Shown here: one piece after another, positions 29,654 through 37,761 of the stretch
Layout: each line of letters opens with the position of its first letter
Numbering within the stretch: position 1 is the first letter of the stretch
Origin: Mesorhizobium shangrilense
GTDB taxonomy: Bacteria > Pseudomonadota > Alphaproteobacteria > Rhizobiales > Rhizobiaceae
DNA: 64,000 bases
Direction: 5' to 3'
NCBI RefSeq assembly: GCF_028826155.1
Contig: NZ_JAQGPN010000001.1
Span: 558,001-622,000 of the forward strand
Notes under the pieces: model-generated
What the model was told of the DNA's origin: nothing
Databases searched by the model: none
The model's input: only the letters and a program-made list of their open reading frames with translations
Translations under genes and position numbers: made by a program

Positions 29654-32278
29654 TCAGCCCGGGGCCCAGTCGGCCATTTGAAGCGCATTGCCGCCCAGCT
29701 TCTGGAAGGCCCGCTGACGGCAGGAAAAGACGATGATCTGCTGGTCGCGCGACTGGCGGTGCAGGGCGTCGAACATCTTCTCGATGCGGTCGTCATCGGA
29801 GTAGACCAGCGCGTCGTCGAGGATGACCGGCGCCGGCCGGCCGTCCTTCGCCAAGAGCCGCGCGAAGGCGAGCCGCGTCAGCACCGAGAGCTGCTCGCGC
29901 ATGCCCCCGCTGAGGCGCTCCACCTCCTCTTCCTGACCGTTCCGCAGGATCTTGTGCGGCAGCAGCGTCTTCTCGTCGAAGGTGATCGACACGTCGTCGA
30001 AGAGGAGCCCGAGCAGCGGCCGCAGCTCCGTCATCACCGGCAGGAGGTAGGTTTCGCGCGCATGGCTGCGCGCGGTTTCCAGCGCAAGGCGCAGGCGCTT
30101 CAGGACCGCGACCTCCGTCCGGTAAGCCTCGGCGCGCGCCCTCGCGGCACTCAGCGCGTCGGCGGTCTCGCGCCATTTCTCCTCGACCGCAAGATCGGTC
30201 TGCGTGGCGATGTGCGCATTGAGGCCGGAAATTTCCTCCCGCAACCTGCCGATTTCCTTCTCGGCCGCGTCCGCGACGGAACGGACCCGGCGGAGCGCCG
30301 CCTCGGCGGAAGCGACGTCCACCGCATCGCCCTGGAGCTTCGATACCGCCGCCAGCTGCTCCGCCAGCCGGGTATTTGACGCGATAAACCTGTCCGCGAG
30401 CTGGCGCTCGCGCTCGGCGCGCGTCTCCTCGGGTCCGAGAAGGGCCTCGACAAGCGCGCGCTCGGCCCCGAGCGCCGCGAAGGCCGTCTCCGCCGCGACG
30501 ATGGCGTCCCCGGTTCCCGCCTGCACAGGCTCGGTCTCGCGCAGGACCTGCCGCGCGGCGAGCCGCCGCGCCTCCGCTTTCTCGTGCGCGATGCGTGCCT
30601 GCGCGGGATCCTCCTTCAGTTCGAGGACTTCCCCCGCCGCCGCACGACGCCCCGCAATCTCTTCCCGAAGTTTCGGCAGGCCGTCAGGCGCAAGCAGCGA
30701 CAGCCGGGTCCTTAGCTCCCGCAGGTCGCCCTCGATGCGCTGTGCTTCGACCTGCCGTTCGCGTGCGGCAGCGAGGTCCGCGACGCCCATGGAGGCGAGC
30801 AGGACGCGCCGGCGTTCTTCAGTCTGTGGCAGCCGGTGGTCGCTTCCGGACTGTCGGTTGGTCCGCAGCGTGACGACGCCAACGCCCGGAATGGCCAGTT
30901 GCGCCTGGCTGTCATAGCCTCGCAGTTCGCCGTCCTTCAGCGCCGTGCCGTCGATGGTGACCGCCGGGGCGTTCGGCTCGTAGGCGATGGCGACGGAAGG
31001 GCGGCCCGCTTCGGCGACGGCGCGAAGCCTGGCGATCTCGACGTCGAGGTTTTCGAGTTCGGCCACCGCCTTCTCTGGGAGCCTGAGCAGCGAAAGCCTT
31101 GCCTCGCCGTCCTCGATCTTCCTGCGGCATTCCTCCGCCGCTTCCAGCTTCTGCTCCAGTTCAGACAGCTGTTGTGCGGCCTCCCGCGCCTTCAGCGCGG
31201 CGTCGAGACGGGCGAGAAGGGCGCGCGCTTCCAGTTCCTCCGTCTCGGCTGCCTCTGTTTCCATCCTGGCCTTGCCGATTGCGGTTGCGACCTCGTCGCG
31301 CCGGGCAAGCGCCTGCGCGCGCATACCCTCGGCCTCCGTGAACCTTCCCCGGAGGCTTTTCGCTTTCTCGAGAGCGTCGCGGAAGGATTTGAGCTCCCGG
31401 TTGGCACTGTCGTGCTGCTCCCGCGCGAGCTTGAGTTCCGCTTCGGCGGCGCGCAGCGTCTCGGCCTGTGCCTTGGCGGCGTCAAAAACCGCCTGCGCCG
31501 CCTCGATCGCCTTCGACCGCCCGTCGCGATCGTCAGCGCCATCGAGTTCGGCCAGCCGCCTGACGGCCGCCGCCCGCTGGTCGAGAGCGCCCCGCAGCGC
31601 CGTCACTTCGGACTCGCGTCGCTGCTCCTCCGCCTCCAGCCGGTCGCGGTCGTCGATGGCGGCCGCATATCGCTCGCCCGCCTTCGGACGGCCGGTCGGA
31701 GTGAGGAGCTTGCCCATCGCCTCATCCACCGCCGCCATGATCTCGGCCATGCGGCGGCCGCCGGTGATGGCCTCGACCTCGCCCTGCACGGACTCGAGCA
31801 GGCTGGCGCGCACCTGCTTCTCGCTGTCTTCCTCCGTCTTGCTGCGCTTCTCGATGCCGGTTACCCCCTGGCGCACCCAGAGCAGGCCGGCGGGCCCCGC
31901 CGTCCCGCCCCGGACCAGGCTCGCGATGAAATTCTCCGCTTCGTCAGCCTGCGCGACGATCCGGTCGTTTGCGATGTCGACGACGCGCGCCGAGCGGCCA
32001 CCATAAAACTGCTTGGTGATGCGGAAGCGGCCAGCTTCCGTCGCGATGTCGGCCTCGACCAACGGATTGCCGCCCGAATAGGGGCGCAGGTTGCGGACCT
32101 CGCCGGCAGTGCTCGAATGCGGCTGGAAAAACAGCGCGTGCAGCGCCTCGAAGCTGGTCGACTTGCCGAACTCGTTGGCGGCGCACAGCACGTTGACGCC
32201 GTCGCCGATGCCCTCGATCGCCTTACCGCGGCCGGCGAAGCGCTTGACGTTGAACAGGCGCAGTGCGGAAATCTTCAT
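29654..32278 (-). CDS. YhaN/SbcC-like SMC-type ATPase
   Basis: This 874-residue protein is a coiled-coil ATPase of the Rad50/SbcC/YhaN type and probably works with the nuclease encoded upstream in DNA end processing. The P-loop reads AANEFGKST (33-41) with Ala in place of the usual first Gly. Long Glu/Arg-rich coiled coils occupy about 205-425 and 490-760. The C-terminal signature LSGGMREQLS and Walker B VILDDALVYSDDDR complete the ATPase head. There is no CxxC zinc hook; instead a beta-rich, proline- and glycine-containing segment at about 425-485 sits between the coils. The ATG at 32278 overlaps the nuclease gene stop by 4 bases. Confidence 0.88.
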   Translation of the reverse strand: MKISALRLFNVKRFAGRGKAIEGIGDGVNVLCAANEFGKSTSFEALHALFFQPHSSTAGEVRNLRPYSGGNPLVEADIATEAGRFRITKQFYGGRSARVVDIANDRIVAQADEAENFIASLVRGGTAGPAGLLWVRQGVTGIEKRSKTEEDSEKQVRASLLESVQGEVEAITGGRRMAEIMAAVDEAMGKLLTPTGRPKAGERYAAAIDDRDRLEAEEQRRESEVTALRGALDQRAAAVRRLAELDGADDRDGRSKAIEAAQAVFDAAKAQAETLRAAEAELKLAREQHDSANRELKSFRDALEKAKSLRGRFTEAEGMRAQALARRDEVATAIGKARMETEAAETEELEARALLARLDAALKAREAAQQLSELEQKLEAAEECRRKIEDGEARLSLLRLPEKAVAELENLDVEIARLRAVAEAGRPSVAIAYEPNAPAVTIDGTALKDGELRGYDSQAQLAIPGVGVVTLRTNRQSGSDHRLPQTEERRRVLLASMGVADLAAARERQVEAQRIEGDLRELRTRLSLLAPDGLPKLREEIAGRRAAAGEVLELKEDPAQARIAHEKAEARRLAARQVLRETEPVQAGTGDAIVAAETAFAALGAERALVEALLGPEETRAERERQLADRFIASNTRLAEQLAAVSKLQGDAVDVASAEAALRRVRSVADAAEKEIGRLREEISGLNAHIATQTDLAVEEKWRETADALSAARARAEAYRTEVAVLKRLRLALETARSHARETYLLPVMTELRPLLGLLFDDVSITFDEKTLLPHKILRNGQEEEVERLSGGMREQLSVLTRLAFARLLAKDGRPAPVILDDALVYSDDDRIEKMFDALHRQSRDQQIIVFSCRQRAFQKLGGNALQMADWAPG

Positions 32279-33402
32279 GGAGTGACCGCCTGCGCGTAGG
32301 CATAGAGCCGGGCCAGCGCCGATCGCGCGATGTCGCGCTCCTCCGCCGAACGATTGGCGTCCCCGGTCTCGGCCAGCAGAGCATCGGCCACCTCGCGCAG
32401 GGCGCCGGCACGGTCGATCGCATCGAGATCGCCGGCCTCGCATTCCGTCGCGAGACCTTCGTCATCGAAGTCGAGGAAGGCGAAGTCGGGTCTGGCGTGC
32501 TCGATCGCAGCGGAAAGCGCCGTCCGGCCTTCGAGCCGCGCCCGGCCCGTGGCGACCATCTGAACGAGCCACTGCCGCCTGAGCCGGGCTTCGGGCAACA
32601 TGGCCTCCAGCCGCGCGACGGCGTCCTCGCCGTCGAGCAGATCGAGCGCCAGACTTCGCCACGCGAAGCTGCCCGTCGGCAGCGCGGTCACGTCCGGGTC
32701 GGCCGAAGGCCCATCGAGCGAGACCAGCAGCGCCTCGCCGGGCCGGTCATGCTTGAAGCGGTCCGGCTCCGGCGTTCCGCTGTAGCGCGTGCGCGGGTCG
32801 ATCTCGACGCCGCCGTGCCAGTCTCCGAGCGCGAGGTAGGACAGCCCGGCGCGCCGCGCACGGTCGGGCGCGATTACCTCGAGCCCATTGCCCTCTTCAG
32901 AAAAGCTCTGCACCGCACCGTGCGCGAGGCCGATGCGGATCGTTCCTTCAGGCGTCGTCGCGGCATCCATCCATTCGGTGAGGTCGCGGCCGGGCCGCCG
33001 CGTCGTGCAGGGCGCCGGCAGCAGCGCCACGCCCTGCGTCAGTTCGAACGGCTGCGGCTCGACGGCGAGGATGACGTTGTCGGGCGCCTCCGCCTTCAGC
33101 GTCGCCCACAGCTGGGCGGCCTGCAGCGAATCATGGTTGCCCGGCAGGATCACCCAGCGGACCGGCGCATGGTGGCGCATCTCGGCAAGCGCCTGGCGTC
33201 GCACATCCGGCCCCGGGGTTTCGGTGTCAAAAGTGTCGCCGGCCAGCAACACCGTGGTGACGCCCTGCTTGCGCGCATGGTCCGCAAGCTTCCCGATCAC
33301 CGCATGCCGCGCCTCGCGCAACCGCCCCGGCAGGTCGCCAGAGAAGTTGCCGAAACGTTTTCCAAGATGCAGGTCGCTCGAATGGATGAAGCGGAATGTC
33401 AT
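32275..33402 (-). CDS. Metallophosphoesterase, SbcD/YhaO-like DNA repair exonuclease
   Basis: This 375-residue Mre11/SbcD-type nuclease has its metal motifs in order: SSDLHLGK (8-15), LAGDTFDTET, LPGNHDS, LAHGAVQ and LALGDWHGG. It should form a complex with the ATPase encoded immediately downstream (4-base overlap). The length is that of YhaO-type proteins. Its start codon overlaps the stop of a possible 53-codon gene, so translation may be coupled to that small frame. Confidence 0.9.
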   Translation of the reverse strand: MTFRFIHSSDLHLGKRFGNFSGDLPGRLREARHAVIGKLADHARKQGVTTVLLAGDTFDTETPGPDVRRQALAEMRHHAPVRWVILPGNHDSLQAAQLWATLKAEAPDNVILAVEPQPFELTQGVALLPAPCTTRRPGRDLTEWMDAATTPEGTIRIGLAHGAVQSFSEEGNGLEVIAPDRARRAGLSYLALGDWHGGVEIDPRTRYSGTPEPDRFKHDRPGEALLVSLDGPSADPDVTALPTGSFAWRSLALDLLDGEDAVARLEAMLPEARLRRQWLVQMVATGRARLEGRTALSAAIEHARPDFAFLDFDDEGLATECEAGDLDAIDRAGALREVADALLAETGDANRSAEERDIARSALARLYAYAQAVTP

Positions 33403-33560
33403 TCAGTGCTTTCGTGCTCAGCGGCCATATGGAGGCGAGCCCGGGCAATAGCATCGTCAAGTCGCGCGCGCGAGGTGGCGGCGAGTCGCTCTACGCCAAG
33501 GAACCGCGCCATGTCGCGAGCCGGATCGGGCATGTCGAGAAGGTCGGGATTTTCGATCAT
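33399..33560 (-). CDS. Possible small protein coupled to the SbcD-like gene
   Basis: A 53-codon frame starts with ATG at 33560 (MIENPDLLDMPDPARDMA) and ends with a TGA overlapping the start of the nuclease gene in the ATGA manner used throughout this genome. The product is acidic and helical (LDDAIARARLHMAAEHE). It has no recognised family and its ribosome site is weak. The coupling is the main support. Confidence 0.4.
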   Translation of the reverse strand: MIENPDLLDMPDPARDMARFLGVERLAATSRARLDDAIARARLHMAAEHESTE

Positions 33561-33659
33561 TGCCGCAAGCGTGTCCTGTTCGGCGAACTCACAGAGAATT
33601 CCCGCTCGGCCTCGTCGGACTTAGCATGAGCCAATGCCAGGCTTCGAACGGTCCGCAGC

Positions 33660-34466
33660 CTAGACGGAAATCACCCGCGTCGAGTTCAGCACCCTCAGAT
33701 CGGGGAAGTGGCCGGAAACGTCGCCATCGGTCACGAGTACGTCGACCTCCCGAAGCGATGCCACCTTGTGCGGCGCGCGTCGGCGGAACTTCTCATGATG
33801 CGCGACCAAGATCCGCTGCCGCGCCAAGGGAAGGATCGAACGAACGAGATCGACCTCGAGAGGGTCGAACTCCAGTATGTCGCCCTCGTCGTCGATCGCG
33901 CTTGCGCCCAGAAGCGCGACGTCGAACTTGAACCGATCCCGGCTGGCGTCAGCCACCGTGAGGACGGCCGAATCCTTGCTCCGGACATAGCCGCCGTAAA
34001 TGTAGACGGTTGCGTCGGTGTTCATGGCGCAGTTGTAGGCCACCTCGAGGTTCGGCGTGGCGACCAGCAATCCAGGGTGACGAACGATCACTTCATGCAG
34101 CGCGTTGAATGTCGTCCCCAGTCCGACGAACAACGTGGCGCCAGGCGTGAGGAACTCTTCGATTCCCAGCATCAGGCGCCTCTTTATGTCTGCCTGCGTG
34201 CCCTGTCGCTCGAGGTAGTCGAACTTGGCGACGCCCGGCGAGGCGAACGCGCCGCCGAAGCCCTTGTGGATCAGCCCTTTGCCGTCCAGCGAATGCAGGT
34301 CGCGCCGGATCGTCTGCTGGGTGACGGAGAAGCGCTCGGCCAGCTCAGAAACGGACACCGCGCCATTGGCCCGGACCGCCGCCAGTATCGCCGCGCGACG
34401 CTCGCCGACCTTCGCAGCCTCTCCATGCACCTCGGCATCGACCGACACCGTGCGCCGGCCTGTCAT
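33660..34466 (-). CDS. DeoR/GlpR family transcriptional regulator
   Basis: This 268-residue regulator has an N-terminal DeoR helix-turn-helix (VSVSELAERFSVTQQTIRRD at about 38-57) and a C-terminal sugar-phosphate-sensing DeoRC domain (FVGLGTTFNALHEV, VYIYGGYVR, VLVTDGDVSG). Such proteins are usually repressors released by a phosphorylated sugar or a related phosphate ester. It overlaps the PP2C-like gene by 4 bases and lies in the same direction as the binding-protein gene, so it probably controls the divergent ABC transporter. This fits a phosphate-ester substrate. Confidence 0.9.
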   Translation of the reverse strand: MTGRRTVSVDAEVHGEAAKVGERRAAILAAVRANGAVSVSELAERFSVTQQTIRRDLHSLDGKGLIHKGFGGAFASPGVAKFDYLERQGTQADIKRRLMLGIEEFLTPGATLFVGLGTTFNALHEVIVRHPGLLVATPNLEVAYNCAMNTDATVYIYGGYVRSKDSAVLTVADASRDRFKFDVALLGASAIDDEGDILEFDPLEVDLVRSILPLARQRILVAHHEKFRRRAPHKVASLREVDVLVTDGDVSGHFPDLRVLNSTRVISV

Positions 34467-35470
34467 CTCAATCGCACTCCAAGATAGGTGCGGTCGTCGG
34501 TCATGGCGGCGTCCGTCGTTCCTTTCGTGCTCAAGAAACGACCGATCTTGTGCGGGTCCTCCCGTTCGACCCGTTCAAACTCATCCTCCCACGCTGCGGC
34601 TCCAAAGCCAGCAGGCGCAGAAAAGTATCCATCCGAGAACAGCTCGAGCGTTTCGATCTCTGCAATTGGAATGCTGATCGTTTCGATGAACTTGGCTGGC
34701 ACGTCGAACCCATCGATCACCCCGTAGCCGAGTTCTCGATCCGCTGCGTTCTGGAAGCCTCCCTGGCCGTGGACGATGCCGTGGTGGATGAGTTCAAGCA
34801 GTTCCCACTCCGGTATGTCCGGCAGCGCTTGGCGGTTGACGGCGAGGGCTCGCGCCTCGATCTCGGCGCGCACCCCGGGTTCTGCCGTGACAGACCCATC
34901 AGGCTGGTTTCGCGTTCCCTGCCACGTCACCATCATCGACAGCTTGCCGCACGCATCCTGAGGCAGGCCCCGCGCCTCAAAATAGCGCCAGGCCTCCCGT
35001 CTCAATCTCGCGGTCACGTCGTCGAGCGGTTTGAGATCCTGCCAGGGCGAACCACCATTGATCCTGAGCCCACTGTCGCCGACAGAGATGACCTCCAGAT
35101 CGTCGTCATTGACGAGGGCAATCAACACGGCGCAGCCGGCGCGGACGTTCGCGTCCAACTTTACCTGCTCATAGCGGCAGTTTCGACGATAGCCGTCTGC
35201 AACCGCCTCGGTAAGCTGGCCCACCAACTCGCCTGGCCCCTCATGGCGTCGAATGCCGGCCGCCAGGTCGAGCAGATAGCGATTGATCGTTGCTGCGGCC
35301 GACTTCGAGGCGAAGCGGCCCCCCAGGACGCCGTCATACAGAGTGCCGTCGCGGTCCGTAACGCCGTCGACCACGGCGTAACCCACGCCAGGCACGATGA
35401 CGAGACTATCCTCGTTGGTTTCCGGCTGGCCGCGTCGCTTACCGAGGGTGAATGCTTCGAGGGATCTCAT
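34463..35470 (-). CDS. PP2C-like protein phosphatase domain protein
   Basis: This 335-residue protein shows the PP2C metal-binding pattern: NEDSLVI (about 18-24), YAVVDGVTD, ISVGDSGLRI, LELFSDGYF and, near the end, TDDRTYLGVRL. The classical DGxGG is replaced by DGVTDRDG. It is cytoplasmic by the lack of a signal. The start used is the ATG at 35470, preceded directly by an in-frame TTG. It sits between the binding-protein gene (99 bases upstream) and the deoR-type gene (overlap), an unusual place for a protein phosphatase. It may dephosphorylate an imported phosphate ester or a regulatory protein; this is open. Confidence 0.75.
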   Translation of the reverse strand: MRSLEAFTLGKRRGQPETNEDSLVIVPGVGYAVVDGVTDRDGTLYDGVLGGRFASKSAAATINRYLLDLAAGIRRHEGPGELVGQLTEAVADGYRRNCRYEQVKLDANVRAGCAVLIALVNDDDLEVISVGDSGLRINGGSPWQDLKPLDDVTARLRREAWRYFEARGLPQDACGKLSMMVTWQGTRNQPDGSVTAEPGVRAEIEARALAVNRQALPDIPEWELLELIHHGIVHGQGGFQNAADRELGYGVIDGFDVPAKFIETISIPIAEIETLELFSDGYFSAPAGFGAAAWEDEFERVEREDPHKIGRFLSTKGTTDAAMTDDRTYLGVRLR

Positions 35471-35572
35471 CAATTTCTTCAGACCTGGGCGGCCGAGGAT
35501 CGGCTGGCGATGCGGGCATTCGTTGTGGATTGGGCGTGGCTGCCACGCTTAACGCGGCAGCCACGCGGGAGC

Positions 35573-36562
35573 CTACTCGCCGATGGCCGTCCGCCACTTG
35601 GCGAGAACCGCCTCGGCGCCGCCGAAGTCGGCGAGCGGCTTGGGGTTCACGACGTTGATCTCCGAAAGGGCAGGTGTTCCCTCCGGATTGCTCGCGTCGG
35701 TGCGGACGGAGCGCCGGCCGATCTTGGTCGCCAGGGTGTCCTGCGTCGACTTGGACATCGCCCAGTCGATGAACTTCTTGCCGCCTTCCGCGTTCGGGCC
35801 GCCCTTGACGAGTGCAATGCCGTCCGGCGTGGCCGCAGTGCCGTCCGTCATATGGACGATCGCCACAGGCGCGCCGTTCTGGGCATACTCGAGTGCGTTG
35901 TCCTCGAGCGTCAGACCCATGGATGTCTCACCATCCGCCACGAAGCGCGGCACGGCGCCGGAACTGTCGGTGAACACGAAGTTCTTGGCGATCTCGGTAT
36001 AGGTGTCCCAACCCTTGTCGCCGAACACCGTAAGAACCGTCTGCAACTGCTGCATGGCGGATCCGGAACCGTCTGCGCGCGCGGTTGCAAGCTGCCCCTT
36101 CCACTTCGGATCGGCGAGCGCCGCCCAGGTCTTGGGGGCCTCTTCCAGCGGAAGCATGGTCGTGTTGACGGCGAGCACGTAGACGACCGCCGTGTAGGGG
36201 GTCCAGTTCGGGTTCTCGACGAACTGCTGGTCGATCTTGTCGGCGTCCGCCGGAGCGTAGGGCTCGATCAGATCCTGGATGTCGGTGAGCAGGCTGCCGG
36301 TGATCGACCAGATGACGTCCGCGGCCGGCGCGCCAGCCTCGGCCTTCACGCGCTTCATGATGTCGCCCGATCCGAGCTTCACCACCTCGGCCTTGAGGCC
36401 CGTCTCCTTCTCGAACATCGGCAGCAATGTGTCGACGATGGACGATTTATGGGCCGTGTAGACCACGACAGGCTTGTCTTGGGCAACGGCGCCGCCGGCG
36501 AGCGTCAGCGACACTGCCGCAGCCGCGGTCAGCGCCAAAAATGTGCGTTTGCGAATATTCAT
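35573..36562 (-). CDS. Periplasmic binding protein of a ferric/sugar-phosphate-type ABC importer
   Basis: This 329-residue protein of the family-1/FbpA-AfuA-like group (SBP_bac) has a signal peptide (MNIRKRTFLALTAAAAVS, cleavage after AVAQ). The mature protein starts with VVVYTAHKSSIVDTLLPMFE, typical for this group, and includes IWSITGSLLTDIQ and WKGQLATARADGSGSAMQQL. FbpA-type iron tyrosines near the C-terminus are not seen. It is divergent from the ATPase and permease genes. AfuA relatives bind sugar phosphates, which suits the DeoR and phosphatase neighbours; 2-aminoethylphosphonate is another option. Confidence 0.85.
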   Translation of the reverse strand: MNIRKRTFLALTAAAAVSLTLAGGAVAQDKPVVVYTAHKSSIVDTLLPMFEKETGLKAEVVKLGSGDIMKRVKAEAGAPAADVIWSITGSLLTDIQDLIEPYAPADADKIDQQFVENPNWTPYTAVVYVLAVNTTMLPLEEAPKTWAALADPKWKGQLATARADGSGSAMQQLQTVLTVFGDKGWDTYTEIAKNFVFTDSSGAVPRFVADGETSMGLTLEDNALEYAQNGAPVAIVHMTDGTAATPDGIALVKGGPNAEGGKKFIDWAMSKSTQDTLATKIGRRSVRTDASNPEGTPALSEINVVNPKPLADFGGAEAVLAKWRTAIGE

Positions 36563-36688
36563 GCTGCTCCTCCCGTTCGTAAACGATCATTTTTCGATCG
36601 CATCGATACTGATTTGGTTTCCTTGTTGTTGCAAGGCGAAAATCATGGTTAGGTTTGCGATGGATGTCCTGCCGAGGGGGGAAGGCGC
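36563..36688. promoter_or_regulatory. Divergent promoter region with candidate DeoR sites
   Basis: This 126-base AT-richer gap separates the binding-protein and ATPase genes. It contains TCGTAAACGA (36577-36586, near-palindromic) followed by TTTTCGATCG, repeated TCG/CGA half sites of the kind used by DeoR-family proteins. The nearby deoR-type gene is the likely regulator. The sites are a visual call. Confidence 0.45.
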
Positions 36689-37756
36689 ATGAGCTATCTG
36701 GAGGTCGCCGACGCGATCAAACAGTTCACCTCGGAATTTCGGGCGCTGGACAATGTTTCGATCTCGGTGGAACGCGGCGAGTTCTTCACGCTCCTCGGAC
36801 CGAGCGGATGCGGGAAGACGACCCTCCTGCGCGCCATCGCCGGCTTCAACGACCTCACATCGGGATCGATCGCGCTGGACGGGAGCGATCTGCGCAAGGT
36901 GCCGCCGCACAAGCGCGACATCGGCATGGTCTTTCAGGATTACGCCGTATTCCCCCACCTGAGCGTGTTCGACAACGTCGCGTTCGGACTGAAGCCCAGG
37001 AAAGTCCCGGCCGCCGACATAAAGAAGCGTGTCGAGAAGGCGCTGGAGGGCGTGCACCTCTCCGCGCTTGCGGACCGCATGCCGGCAGCGATGTCGGGAG
37101 GGCAGCAGCAGCGCATCGGCATCGCCCGCGCCCTGGTCATCAACCCGCGCCTGCTGTTGATGGACGAGCCGCTTTCCAATCTGGACGCCAAGCTGCGCAT
37201 CGAGCTGCGCGAGGAGATCCGCGACATCCAGAGGAAGGTGAACATCGCCTCCATCTACGTCACCCACGACCAGGAAGAAGCGCTGGCCATCTCCGATCGC
37301 ATCTGCGTGATGAGCGCCGGCCGCATCGAGCAGATGGGCACGCCGCAGGAGATCTACGGCGATCCCCAGACGATCTTCGTGGCGCGCTTCGTTGGCACCT
37401 TGAACGAGTTCTCTCAAGGACCGGCGCGCGACGCGCTTCTGAAGGACCTCGGCCTGGACATGGTCAAGGCCGCCACCTGGTCAGTGCGCCCGGAGAAGCT
37501 CCAGCTCGCCCGCGCCGGCGATCAGGGCGCCGCCGGAAAGGCCGCGATCGTCCCCGCGAAGGTCGTCAAATACACCTATCTCGGGCGGGAAGCGCACGTG
37601 CTGGTCGAGACCGGCTTTGGCCAGGCGATCGTCCACCTCTCCAATCCGGGAACGCGATCGACCCGTGAAACCAGCGAGGATGTCCTCGTCGCCGTGGAGC
37701 GCGAGGCGCTCATGGCGTTCGACAGCGCCGGCAAGCGCTTGCCCATCGGAGCCTGA
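36689..37756 (+). CDS. ABC transporter ATPase (FbpC/PotA-like)
   Basis: This 355-residue importer ATPase has Walker A LLGPSGCGKTTLL (about 35-47), Q-loop VFQDYAVFPH, signature MSGGQQQR and Walker B LLLMDEPLSNLDAK with the switch His in YVTHDQEEAL. The C-terminal 110 residues form a TOBE-type domain (WSVRPEKLQLA). It energises the two-domain permease encoded 5 bases downstream and serves the divergently encoded binding protein. Confidence 0.93.
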   Translation: MSYLEVADAIKQFTSEFRALDNVSISVERGEFFTLLGPSGCGKTTLLRAIAGFNDLTSGSIALDGSDLRKVPPHKRDIGMVFQDYAVFPHLSVFDNVAFGLKPRKVPAADIKKRVEKALEGVHLSALADRMPAAMSGGQQQRIGIARALVINPRLLLMDEPLSNLDAKLRIELREEIRDIQRKVNIASIYVTHDQEEALAISDRICVMSAGRIEQMGTPQEIYGDPQTIFVARFVGTLNEFSQGPARDALLKDLGLDMVKAATWSVRPEKLQLARAGDQGAAGKAAIVPAKVVKYTYLGREAHVLVETGFGQAIVHLSNPGTRSTRETSEDVLVAVEREALMAFDSAGKRLPIGA

Positions 37757-37761
37757 GCGCC

